Assembly (NCBI GenBank): GCA_023399375.1
Contig: JAEWPX010000085.1
Location: 1-31,222, forward strand
Length of the DNA stretch: 31,222 nucleotides
Origin: Pseudomonadota bacterium
GTDB lineage: Bacteria; Desulfobacterota; Desulfovibrionia; Desulfovibrionales; Desulfovibrionaceae
Direction: 5' to 3'
Part shown: one piece after another, positions 1 through 6,915 of the stretch
Numbering within the stretch: position 1 is the first letter of the stretch
Layout of the letters: every line of letters starts with the position of its first letter
Position numbers and translations under genes: made by a program
The notes under the pieces: model-generated
What the model was told of the DNA's origin: nothing
The model's database searches: none
Seen by the model: only the letters and a program-made list of their open reading frames with translations

Positions 1-404
1 TGGCGCGTCACGGAAAAGGACGGGTTTTCCGTGGTGGTGGCTAAAAGCACGATCTCGCCGGTTTCGAGCAGCGGCAGGAAGAAATCCTGCTGCGCCTTGG
101 AAAAGCGGTGCAGCTCGTCGAGAATGAGGATTTCCTTGCCCTTGATCAGGTCGCGCAGCGCCGCAAGCCCGGCCTCGGGCGCGCTCACGCGCACGTAGGG
201 TCGGCCCTTGGCCCGCGCCAGGATCAGCGCCAGCGTGGACTTGCCGCAGCCCGGCGGGCCGAAAAAGAGCAGGCTCGGCAGGCGCGGGCCGGCCAGGATG
301 TTCGTCAGACGGGAAATCACGTGGGTCTGGCCGACGAATTCGTCGAGCGCCGTGGGACGGCTGCGCTCGGCCAGGGGCCGTTTCTCGTTGCCAAGCAAAT
401 CCAT
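1..404 (-). CDS. rarA: Replication-associated recombination protein A (RarA/MgsA), 5' part only
   Basis: The first 134 codons of an AAA+ ATPase of the RarA/MgsA (WRNIP1) family are present; the rest lies beyond the window edge. RarA acts at stalled replication forks and interacts with single-strand-binding protein (family knowledge). The N-terminus reads PLAERSRPTALDEFVGQTHV, the usual opening of this family. Walker A is GPPGCGKST (residues 49-57). Walker B is ILILDE (92-97) followed by LHRFSKAQQDFFLP, and the sensor-like LLATTTENPSF follows, which separates RarA from RuvB and DnaX. The ATG at 402-404 is preceded by GAAGG five bases upstream. The gene starts 47 bp after the stop of the upstream lipoprotein gene, so both are probably one transcript. 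The identification is secure although the C-terminal oligomerisation domain cannot be seen. Confidence 0.93.
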   Translation of the reverse strand, partial: MDLLGNEKRPLAERSRPTALDEFVGQTHVISRLTNILAGPRLPSLLFFGPPGCGKSTLALILARAKGRPYVRVSAPEAGLAALRDLIKGKEILILDELHRFSKAQQDFFLPLLETGEIVLLATTTENPSFSVTR

Positions 405-451
405 GCAAGCCTTCGTCGTGGTTGGTGTCGGCCGGAGAAAACGGCCGTCGG

Positions 452-1135
452 TTACTGCGCGGGCGTGGTGTCGCCGGCCCCAGGCGCGTCGCCGAGGGCG
501 GGCATGGCCGCTGCCGCGGACTCTCCGCCGGCCGCCGCGACCTGCCCCGCCAGGGACCGGGAGCGCACGAGCAGCCGTGGCGACCCCGCCTGCGGCGTTT
601 CCAGCACGACGTCCGCATCGCCCATGCGCCACAGGCAGACGGCGCCCCTGTCGCGGCAATAGGGCCGGCCATGGGTCGTGGTCAAGCGCTTTGCCAGGGC
701 GTCCGCCTGTCCGGGATCGGCCAGGACAGCGGAGGCGGCGAAAAAGCGACCCTCGAAAAACCCGAGCGACACATCCACGAGCGTCGCACCGGCGAACGCG
801 ACCCCGTCGCTCTTTGCGCAGTAGGCCAGGGAACCGGCCAGGGCCTGTGGCAGCGGCACGGCCAGGGCGGCGCAGTCCGCCGGGCGCGACGCGCCGAAGG
901 CGAGGCCGCCGAATCCCGTGACCGGCTCGGGCGCGCGCGAGCAGGCGGTGAGCGCAGCCAGGGCCAGGGCCGCAAGCAGCCGGCCCGCCCGGGGCGACGG
1001 AGTGCGCGCATCGCCCGGGCCGCGGGGAGTCCCGCGCGGGCCAGGACCGTTTTCCGGGTTACGGGAATTGTCAAGTCCCATTACATCGGACTGGAAGGGG
1101 CTGGCGCAATTCGCGGACATTTTTTTCCAAAGCAT
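452..1135 (-). CDS. Predicted lipoprotein of unknown function
   Basis: A 227-codon reading frame whose central part LLAALALAALTAC is a lipoprotein signal with lipobox LTAC, so the mature protein would begin at Cys65 and be tethered to a membrane. The mature part contains FGGLAFGASRPADC, GVAFAGATLVDVSLGFFEGRF and VCLWRMGDADVVLE, a small alternating beta/alpha pattern I do not recognise as a named family; it ends in an Ala/Gly-rich tail. The start is uncertain. The ATG at 1135 has AGGA eight bases upstream, but then about 50 residues precede the hydrophobic core, which is long for a type II signal peptide. Alternatives at 1120 and 1081 have weaker or no ribosome-binding site. The gene is 47 bp upstream of rarA in the same direction. 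Real gene likely, function unknown. Confidence 0.75.
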   Translation of the reverse strand: MLWKKMSANCASPFQSDVMGLDNSRNPENGPGPRGTPRGPGDARTPSPRAGRLLAALALAALTACSRAPEPVTGFGGLAFGASRPADCAALAVPLPQALAGSLAYCAKSDGVAFAGATLVDVSLGFFEGRFFAASAVLADPGQADALAKRLTTTHGRPYCRDRGAVCLWRMGDADVVLETPQAGSPRLLVRSRSLAGQVAAAGGESAAAAMPALGDAPGAGDTTPAQ

Positions 1136-1500
1136 CAGTGTCGTCCTGTCATATAAAAAAATTTCTACCCAACCAACAACGATATTGGCGACTCATTATC
1201 GATCTATTTTTTAAACAAGAATACTTTACCAGTCTATTATACGGAGAATATACGAACATGCAGTGGACACTAAAGAAATATTCTCCGACTTGACCTCAGT
1301 TTTTGAGATGATAGCCTCAACAAGATCAGCATTGCTCTCTCGATTGTTCTCACCGGAACCAAGGATACGCATGGATATAATCGTTATACAAAATTTAGTG
1401 AAGATTCTCGGCGACAAGCCGGAAAAAGCGCTGCGTCAACCGCCTTGCGAGCACCAATAGCTCGTGAAAGGCTGGCCGCGCCCGGTTCATGACTAATCGT
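1136..1500. other. AT-rich intergenic stretch upstream of the lipoprotein gene
   Basis: This stretch is visibly AT-rich in an otherwise very GC-rich region. On the minus strand, ahead of the lipoprotein gene, there is a possible promoter: TTGTTG at 1174-1179 and TTATAT at 1151-1156, separated by 17 bases. It is a weak match, and it lies so close to the ATG at 1135 that it would fit better with a start further downstream. The only other content seen is a short plus-strand reading frame at 1263-1460, listed separately. Confidence 0.4.
1263..1460 (+). CDS. Possible small hypothetical protein (65 aa, GTG start)
   Basis: A GTG-initiated frame of 65 codons (MDTKEIFSDLTSVFEMIAS..., ending KALRQPPCEHQ) lies in an AT-rich patch. 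Its composition is plausible for a protein: charged, with two predicted amphipathic helices and a hydrophobic IIVIQNLVKIL segment. A GGAG sequence lies at about 1243-1246, but it sits 11 bases from an out-of-frame ATG at 1258 (11 codons) and too far from the GTG, so initiation is doubtful. No family is recognised. A 63-codon frame overlaps it on the opposite strand, so this may be chance or the relic of a longer acquired gene. The local base composition is unlike the neighbours. Confidence 0.3.
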   Translation: MDTKEIFSDLTSVFEMIASTRSALLSRLFSPEPRIRMDIIVIQNLVKILGDKPEKALRQPPCEHQ

Positions 1501-1506
1501 TCATGA
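1485..1506. promoter_or_regulatory. Direct repeat GTTCATGA x2, possible operator
   Basis: GTTCATGA occurs at 1485-1492 and again at 1499-1506, with start points 14 bp apart. Each copy contains the palindrome TCATGA. They lie about 200 bp upstream of the M23 peptidase gene. Paired short palindromes at this spacing could bind a dimeric regulator, but no factor is recognised and chance is possible. Confidence 0.25.
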
Positions 1507-1537
1507 AATGTTTTGCCTGCCGGTTAACAAAGCGTGC

Positions 1538-1619
1538 CATGCCGTTCGGGCATGATCCGTACACGGCGCTCGCGCCGTCCGGCAACGCGCGCCCCCATGA
1601 TCCGGTCGTGGGGGCGCGC
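1538..1619 (+). repeat. Three consecutive hairpins upstream of the M23 peptidase gene
   Basis: Three perfect inverted repeats follow each other: CATGCC/GGCATG (1538-1543 with 1549-1554), ACGGCG/CGCCGT around a CTCG loop (1563-1578), and an 11-bp GC-rich stem GCGCGCCCCCA/TGGGGGCGCGC (1587-1597 with 1609-1619). None is followed by a T-tract, so they do not look like intrinsic terminators. They could structure the 5' leader of the downstream gene if its promoter lies upstream of 1538. Confidence 0.5.
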
Positions 1620-1708
1620 CGCGTCGGATGCGCCGCAGCCGCAGCGCCCGCAACGCCCGGAGGGTGTTCCCCACGCCGCCCGGCATCCCGTCGCCCATGA
1701 GGATACCC

Positions 1709-3076
1709 ATGCCGTTTTTCGCACGAAAAGGCAGTTCCCGGATTTTCGTACGCCCCCGACGTCGCTCCAAGACTCTCGCGCTTACCAGCGTCCTGCTCCT
1801 GGCCGGCGTGTCCGCTGCGTACCTGCTGCCGGGCTTCTTCGCCGCCAGGCAACAGGTCGCCCTGCCCCACGCCGCCTGCCCGCCCTGGGCCGAGGGGCTC
1901 TGCGAGCCCCTGACCAATCTCTTTGCGCAGGTGACCGAGACGCCGAGCGAAGATCCCTCCGTGGAAATCCTCTCCGGCGCGATCAAGCCCGGCCAGACGC
2001 TCGGCGGCATCCTCGGCGGCTACGTGGACGCCGGGACCCTCGCCGCCTTGCCCGTGCCGGACGATTTCGCCTTCGAGGACATCCAGTCCGGCCAGGCGTA
2101 CCGCATGACGTTGCGCGACCGGGAATTCGTTTCCTTCGAATACGATATCAGCCCCACGGAGACCCTGGTCATCGACGGCGCGGACGGCGAACTGGCCGCC
2201 CGGGTCGAGACCAAGCCAAGCGAAGTGCGCCGGGAAGTCTTGGCCGGCGTCGTCGATTCGAGCCTGTTCCAGGCCGTCGAAGCCGCGGGCGGCGACGCCG
2301 AGACCGCAACGGCCCTGGCCGACGTCTTCGCCTCGGACATCGACTTCTGCAGCGACGTGCAGCCGGGCGACAGTTTCCGGGCCGTCGTCGAAAAGCGCTA
2401 CGTGGAAGGGAAATACATCGGCACGGGCAGGGTGCTGGCCGCGCGCTTCGTCAACCAGGGCAAGACGCATGAGGGCTTCGCCCTGCTCGACGCCAAGGGC
2501 GGACTCGCCTACTGCGACGCCGAGGGCAGGCCGCTGCGCAAGATGTTCCTGCGCGCGCCGCTTTCCTTTATGCGCATCACATCGCGCTTCACGGGCTCGC
2601 GCCTGCACCCCCTCCTCAACGTGCGCAAGGCCCACTACGGCGTGGACTACGCCGCGCCGACCGGCACGCCGGTCTGGAGCGTGGGCGCGGGCGTGGTGGT
2701 CGAGCGCGGCCGCAACCACGCCGCCGGCAACTACGTCACCGTTCGCCACGGCAAGACCTGGGTCACGCGCTACAACCACCTGAGCCGCTTCGCCAATGGC
2801 ATGGACAAGGGAACGCGCGTGGACCAGGGGCAGGTCATCGGCTACGTGGGCCAGACCGGCTACGCCACCGGGCCGCACCTGGATTTCCGCATCTACAAGG
2901 ACGGCACGCCGGTCAACGCCCTGGCCAATCCGCAAATGGCCGCCGATCCGCTGCCGGCGGCCAAGCTCGCCCGGTTCAAGCGCGAGGCCGCCCGCCTGGC
3001 CGCGCTCATGGACGGCAGCGGGCGGAGCAGGGACTTTGCCGACCGCGAGCCGTCCGCTTCGGGCCGGCTTCAGTAG
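1709..3076 (+). CDS. Membrane-anchored M23 family metallopeptidase (MepM/NlpD-like)
   Basis: A 455-residue cell-envelope peptidase. After a basic N-terminus (FARKGSSRIFVRPRRRSK) comes one membrane helix (about residues 23-43, LALTSVLLLAGVSAAYLLPG). A LysM/OapA-like region with EILSGAIKPGQTLGGIL follows, and a C-terminal M23 domain (about residues 285-415). M23 enzymes cut peptidoglycan cross-bridges using zinc. Visible here are His309 and Asp313 (HYGVDYAAPTGTPVW), His357 (YNHLS) and the last motif GPHLDF with His390 and Asp392. In most relatives this motif is HxH, so the third zinc ligand is Asp here. The ATG at 1709 is chosen because GAGGA lies five bases upstream; an in-frame ATG at 1697 lacks this spacing. 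The 3' end overlaps the end of convergent hemW by 7 bp. Confidence 0.88.
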   Translation: MPFFARKGSSRIFVRPRRRSKTLALTSVLLLAGVSAAYLLPGFFAARQQVALPHAACPPWAEGLCEPLTNLFAQVTETPSEDPSVEILSGAIKPGQTLGGILGGYVDAGTLAALPVPDDFAFEDIQSGQAYRMTLRDREFVSFEYDISPTETLVIDGADGELAARVETKPSEVRREVLAGVVDSSLFQAVEAAGGDAETATALADVFASDIDFCSDVQPGDSFRAVVEKRYVEGKYIGTGRVLAARFVNQGKTHEGFALLDAKGGLAYCDAEGRPLRKMFLRAPLSFMRITSRFTGSRLHPLLNVRKAHYGVDYAAPTGTPVWSVGAGVVVERGRNHAAGNYVTVRHGKTWVTRYNHLSRFANGMDKGTRVDQGQVIGYVGQTGYATGPHLDFRIYKDGTPVNALANPQMAADPLPAAKLARFKREAARLAALMDGSGRSRDFADREPSASGRLQ

Positions 3077-4215
3077 GACAGACGCTCGAGGATCACGTTG
3101 CTGACGAGAAAGCCGTTTTTGGTCAGGCGCAGATGCCCGGCGCTTAGGCGGATGAGGTCGTTTTGGCGCAGCGCCGTGACGAGCCCTTCGTTGTCCTTGA
3201 TGAAGTCGCGGCCCGTAGCCTTGCGGTAGGCGGCCAGGCGCAGGCCCTTGGTCGTGCGCAGGGAGAGCATCACCATCTCGCGCGCCTTTTCCTCGTCGCT
3301 CAAGGCCTCGCCGCCCTGGCCGGCCTTCCCGGCGCGCACGCCCGCGATCCATTCCTTGAGGTCGCCGGGATTGCCGAAGCGCACCCCGGCCAGGGTCGAG
3401 ACCGCGGCCGGACCAAGGCCAAGGTAGTCCCTGCCTTCCCAATAGCCGGAGTTATGGCGGCTGACGAAGCCCATGCGCGCGAAATTCGACACCTCGTATT
3501 GCAGGTAGCCCATCTCTTCCAGGAACTCGGCCCCGCGCACGTACATGCGCCCCTGCTCGGCTTCGGCGGGGAGTTCCACGCCGCCCGCGGCCACGTCCGC
3601 GGCCAGGGGCGTGCCCTCCTCCACGGTCAGGCCGTAGCAGGAGAGGTGCTCCGGACGCAGGCGCACCGCGGCCTTGAGCGTCTCCAGCCACACGGCCTCG
3701 CGCTGGCCGGGCAGGCCCCAGATGAAATCCAGGCTGATGTTGGCAAACCCGACCTGCCGCGCCAGCGTGTAGGCGGCTACGGCCTGCGCCGCGTCATGGG
3801 GCCGGCCGAGGAAACGCAGGTCGGCGTCGACGAGGCTTTGCACGCCAAGGCTCAGGCGGTTGACGCCGTACCTCTGAAGCGACTTGAGGTAATGCCCGTC
3901 CAGGGCCGAGTCGGGATTGGCCTCGAAGGTCCATTCGACCGTGGCGTCGCAGTCGAAATGGCGGCGCAGTTCGGGCATGATGCGGCTGAGCGCCCAGGGA
4001 GGGAGCAGGCTCGGCGTGCCGCCCCCAAAATAGATCGTCTCCAGCTTCGGCCGACCGAGCTTCTTGCCCCAAAGCCGCATCTCCGCGCAAAGCGAGGCGG
4101 TATAGGCCTCGACTTCGCCCATGTCGAAGGGCCGGGACACGAAGGAGCAATACCGGCACTTGCCTCGACAAAAGGGAACGTGGATGTAAAGGAGCATGCC
4201 CGTTTCCGCCGCCAT
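3070..4215 (-). CDS. hemW: Radical SAM protein HemW (heme chaperone, HemN-like)
   Basis: A 381-residue protein of the HemN/HemW radical SAM family. IHVPFCRGKCRYCSF carries the cluster-binding CxxxCxxC (Cys16, Cys20, Cys23); Phe rather than a fourth Cys two residues on is typical of HemW and not of oxygen-independent coproporphyrinogen oxidase HemN. Also visible are TIYFGGGTPSLL (SAM-binding GGGTP), FEANPDS, VNRLSLGVQS and SLDFIWGLPGQ, all standard for the family. HemW binds heme and delivers it to respiratory proteins (established for bacterial homologues). A second in-frame ATG at 4197 begins MLLYIHVPFC and has GGA eight bases upstream, so it may be the real start. The gene stands alone: the TPR gene ends 211 bp upstream, and the M23 gene converges and overlaps by 7 bp. 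Confidence 0.93.
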   Translation of the reverse strand: MAAETGMLLYIHVPFCRGKCRYCSFVSRPFDMGEVEAYTASLCAEMRLWGKKLGRPKLETIYFGGGTPSLLPPWALSRIMPELRRHFDCDATVEWTFEANPDSALDGHYLKSLQRYGVNRLSLGVQSLVDADLRFLGRPHDAAQAVAAYTLARQVGFANISLDFIWGLPGQREAVWLETLKAAVRLRPEHLSCYGLTVEEGTPLAADVAAGGVELPAEAEQGRMYVRGAEFLEEMGYLQYEVSNFARMGFVSRHNSGYWEGRDYLGLGPAAVSTLAGVRFGNPGDLKEWIAGVRAGKAGQGGEALSDEEKAREMVMLSLRTTKGLRLAAYRKATGRDFIKDNEGLVTALRQNDLIRLSAGHLRLTKNGFLVSNVILERLSY

Positions 4216-4336
4216 GCCGCCGATGCGCGCAAGGCCGCGCCACGGGGCGCTCCCGAAGCGTGCGCCGCCCCGAAAGAGCCCGTTGCGCGGCCGGATTGCG
4301 GCCAGGCCAGCCGCCCGAAGCCCCGTGCCGCGTTCC

Positions 4337-4359
4337 CGGAATCCGCGCTACGGATTCCG
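4337..4359. repeat. Perfect 9-bp hairpin upstream of hemW
   Basis: CGGAATCCG and CGGATTCCG pair perfectly around the loop CGCTA. No T-tract follows on either strand, so an operator or an RNA leader structure for hemW is more likely than a terminator. Confidence 0.45.
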
Positions 4360-4390
4360 AGAACAACACACTGCAATAAAAAACTTGTCC

Positions 4391-4415
4391 GTGAAAAAAG
4401 TCAGCATGTTTTCAC
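4391..4415 (-). terminator. Possible terminator after the TPR protein gene
   Basis: GTGAAAA (4391-4397) pairs with TTTTCAC (4409-4415) around an 11-base loop, 11 bp past the stop codon of the TPR gene. On the minus strand the second arm contains a run of T. The stem is AT-rich and weak, so this is tentative. Confidence 0.35.
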
Positions 4416-4426
4416 AAAACGCCACA

Positions 4427-5041
4427 TCAGTGCTTGGCATGGGCGCAGGGACCGGCGTGGCCCTCGTGGCTGCCCTGGCTCTCGTAATCGGTCAGGTAAT
4501 CCAAGAGCTTCTTCGTCTTGGCCGCGTTGCCTTCGTCGCCAAGCTGTTCGAAAAGCGCGATGGCGCGGGCGTACCAGACCTTGGCCGCCTCGAGGTCGCC
4601 CTGCAAATTGGCGGTCAGGCCCATCTGGTGGGTGGTCTTGGCCTCGCCCACGGTGTTGCCGTGCTTTTCCTCGAGGGCAAGGGCCTTGTCGTACCAGGAT
4701 TTGGCCGTCTCGTAGTCCTCGGCCAGCTGCGCCACCACGCCGAGTTGGTGGCTGGTCACGGTCATGCCGCCGTCGAGGCCCTCTTTTTCGCTGATGGCCA
4801 GGGATTTCTCCAGCCACTGTTTAGCCGCGACGAGGTCGCCGGATTCCTGGGCGGTCAGCCCCAGGTTGTGCTGCGTCATGGCCTGGCCCACGGCGTCGCC
4901 GCCGGCCGAGAACGCTTCCAGGGCCTTGAGGAAGCCTTCTCTGGCCGCGTCCAGCTCCTTGCGTTCCATGGCCTCCAGGGCAGCCTGGTGCAGGGCTTCG
5001 GCCTGGGTAAGGGCCGTCGTGTCGTCTTGGGGGGTCTGCAT
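4427..5041 (-). CDS. TPR-repeat protein with His-rich C-terminus
   Basis: A 204-residue soluble protein built of about four tetratricopeptide units spaced 40 residues apart (around residues 14-46, 52-86, 92-126, 132-166). Recurrent motifs are HNLGLTAQESGDLVAAKQWL, HQLGVVAQLAEDYETAKSWY and HQMGLTANLQGDLEAAKVWY. This longer-loop type of repeat usually makes protein-protein contacts. The tail EGHAGPCAHAKH holds four His and one Cys in 12 residues and might bind a metal. No signal peptide or membrane helix is seen. The start at 5041 is set by GGAGGACACGC directly before the ATG; an upstream ATG at 5104 has no such site. It lies 99 bp after the polyferredoxin gene in the same direction, so cotranscription is possible. 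The binding partner is unknown. Confidence 0.85.
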   Translation of the reverse strand: MQTPQDDTTALTQAEALHQAALEAMERKELDAAREGFLKALEAFSAGGDAVGQAMTQHNLGLTAQESGDLVAAKQWLEKSLAISEKEGLDGGMTVTSHQLGVVAQLAEDYETAKSWYDKALALEEKHGNTVGEAKTTHQMGLTANLQGDLEAAKVWYARAIALFEQLGDEGNAAKTKKLLDYLTDYESQGSHEGHAGPCAHAKH

Positions 5042-5140
5042 GCGTGTCCTCCGGGTCGCCGGTTGGGGCGCGCCGCGCCGGCCGGCCGTTTGGCGGCGAA
5101 ACACGCCGCACGGCCTGGGTGACGCGCTTTGGCGTCCGGG

Positions 5141-5683
5141 TCAAGGCTTTTCGGAGTCGTCACAGGCGGTTTCCGGGCCGCTTTTGGCCGGGCGCAGGCA
5201 ATCGAGCACGCGCTTTTCGGCAGCGGCAAACGCGGCGTCGGCGAGGGCCGGCGCCGCCTCGCGTTCCACGTAATGGATGGCCCCGCACGGACACATGGCC
5301 ACGCAGGCCGGTTCCTGACCCATCTGCCTTCTCGCGGCGCACAGGTCGCACTTGACGATCATGACGCCTTTGTCGGTCTCGAAAATGGCCATGTACGGGC
5401 AGGCAAGCATGCACTGGCGCGATTCGCAGCCGCGGCAAAGCATAGGCTGAAGCACCATGGCCCCGTCCACGTCGCGGCGAATCGCCCCGCGCTTGCAGAC
5501 CTTGGCGCAGTTGGGCTGCTCGCAATGCCTGCAGTACAGCGGGGCCATGAGCCCCGAGGCGGCGCGGATCATGTGGATGCGCGGCACGTCGTGCACGAAC
5601 CGGCACACGTACTCGCACGTCTCACAGCCGATGCATTTGGAATAATCGATGCAAAGCGTCTTCCGCTTTTCCAGGTTCTCCAT
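5141..5683 (-). CDS. Four-cluster 4Fe-4S polyferredoxin (HycB/CooF/DmsB type electron carrier)
   Basis: A 180-residue cytoplasmic iron-sulfur protein. The cysteine groups are 17-20-23-27, 51-54-59-63, 83-86-91-95 and 112-115-127-131, the arrangement of four [4Fe-4S] clusters seen in electron-transfer subunits of molybdopterin enzymes and hydrogenases; Cys11 and Cys133 are additional. Motifs are CIGCETCEYVC, CRHCEQPNCAKVC, CRGCESRQCMLACP and a final ACVAMCPCGAIHYV. The ATG at 5683 is preceded by AAGGAAG six bases away. It lies 20 bp downstream of the GltD-like flavoprotein gene, so the two proteins probably form one enzyme passing electrons between NAD(P)H and ferredoxin-type clusters. No catalytic molybdenum or tungsten subunit is in this window, so the final partner is unknown. 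Confidence 0.9.
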   Translation of the reverse strand: MENLEKRKTLCIDYSKCIGCETCEYVCRFVHDVPRIHMIRAASGLMAPLYCRHCEQPNCAKVCKRGAIRRDVDGAMVLQPMLCRGCESRQCMLACPYMAIFETDKGVMIVKCDLCAARRQMGQEPACVAMCPCGAIHYVEREAAPALADAAFAAAEKRVLDCLRPAKSGPETACDDSEKP

Positions 5684-5703
5684 GGCGGTCTTCCTTGCGA
5701 CTG

Positions 5704-6819
5704 CTACAGGCCGCGCACCCGGGGCGCGTCCTTGAAGGGACCGCCGGGAAAGCGGTCGGCCTCGCGGCTGATGAGTTCGTCGCCGGCAAATTCCGTCTGG
5801 CGGTTCTCGGCCTTGAGCTCCAGCCAGTTGCCGAGCGAACGCGCGGCGCGCAGCCCGGAATAGACGGCCTTGCCGATCTTGCTCGGGCCGGTCAGCGCAT
5901 CGCCGGCCACGAACACGTTCTCGATGGCCGTCATGTTGAGCCAGCGCACCTCGCCCTTGCGCACGGATTCGAGCCCGAGCTCCTTGGCGAAAGGCGGCGT
6001 CGCCACCTCGCCGATGGCCGTGACCACGATATCGGCGGGCAGGGACTTTAGCGCCTCGCCCGAGGCGTCGCGGCGGCGGAATTCGATGCCTGCGACACGC
6101 TCTTCGCCGAGAATGCGCGTCGGCGCGCAGCCTTCGTGCCAACGCACGCCCGAGGCCTCGAGGCGCTCGATCTCGAGGCTGCCGCACGGCGCTTCGGTCC
6201 GGGTGCGGCGGTAGAGCATGTCCACGCCCGCCGCGCCAAGGGCCACGGCCCCATGCGCCACGTCCACGGCCGAATGTCCCGCGCCGATGACCGTGATCCG
6301 CTTGCCGGCCACGTCCGGGGCCTTGACCCCGGGGGCGCAGTAGTGGGCCGCGCGGATGGGGAAGAGGAACTCCAGGCCCGAGAAGACGCCGGCAAGCGCC
6401 TCGCCCGGGATGTCCAGCCGGCGCGAACGCCAGGAGCCCGTGGCGATCATGATGGCGTCGTGCTTCTTGACCATATCCCCCAGCCCCTTGACCTCGTTGC
6501 AGAAATGGTCGCCCTCTTCCTCGAACAGCGGCGCGCTGCAACAGATCTTGGTATGGGTGTGGAAGACCACGCCGTAGCGGCGGGCCAGGCGCAGCGTGCC
6601 GGCCTCGATGCGCTCGCGCGGGATGCGGTGCCCCGGAATGCCGAAGAGCATGAGCCCGCCGGGTTTGGGCATCTTGTCGTAAACCTCCACGGCGTGCCCC
6701 AGGCACGACAGGTAGCCGGCCGCGGCGAGCCCGGACGGGCCCGCGCCGACGATGCCGACCGACGCGCCGCTCGGCGGGGGTGGCTCGTCGCACAGGAAAT
6801 TGAAATTCATGGCCTCCAT
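5704..6819 (-). CDS. GltD-like FAD-dependent NAD(P) oxidoreductase
   Basis: A 371-residue flavoprotein related to the small subunit of glutamate synthase (GltD) and to NfnB-type subunits. The FAD-binding site is GIVGAGPSGLAAAGYL (about residues 22-37). The NAD(P) site is ITVIGAGHSAVDVAHGAVAL, and the C-terminal FAD motif is NVFVAGDALTGPSKIGKAVY. KPGGLMLFGIPGHRIPRE is the typical GltD segment after the first Rossmann fold. The N-terminal helical ferredoxin domain of classical GltD is absent: the first Rossmann motif starts after about 20 residues. The polyferredoxin gene 20 bp downstream probably supplies the clusters in trans. GGAGG lies five bases before the ATG at 6819, which fixes the start. 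No large glutamate synthase subunit is nearby, so a role in glutamate synthesis is unlikely. The substrate is unknown. Confidence 0.9.
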   Translation of the reverse strand: MEAMNFNFLCDEPPPPSGASVGIVGAGPSGLAAAGYLSCLGHAVEVYDKMPKPGGLMLFGIPGHRIPRERIEAGTLRLARRYGVVFHTHTKICCSAPLFEEEGDHFCNEVKGLGDMVKKHDAIMIATGSWRSRRLDIPGEALAGVFSGLEFLFPIRAAHYCAPGVKAPDVAGKRITVIGAGHSAVDVAHGAVALGAAGVDMLYRRTRTEAPCGSLEIERLEASGVRWHEGCAPTRILGEERVAGIEFRRRDASGEALKSLPADIVVTAIGEVATPPFAKELGLESVRKGEVRWLNMTAIENVFVAGDALTGPSKIGKAVYSGLRAARSLGNWLELKAENRQTEFAGDELISREADRFPGGPFKDAPRVRGL

Positions 6820-6915
6820 GGCGACCTCCGGTTTGGCCAGAGCCTACGCCAAAGCCCGCGCCGGCTCAACGCCCGGGTGACTTTCCCCGGGCTTTGTGCC
6901 ACCACCGTGCCCCTT

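Noticed and set aside
1493..3442. A 649-codon minus-strand frame covering the M23 gene
   Set aside because: The M23 peptidase on the plus strand has all family motifs; the opposite frame has no recognisable protein features and also runs into hemW.
5141..6793. Possible fusion of the polyferredoxin with an upstream domain
   Set aside because: The open frame continues upstream only because it is a shadow of the GltD-like gene in another frame; the ATG at 5683 has a strong ribosome-binding site.
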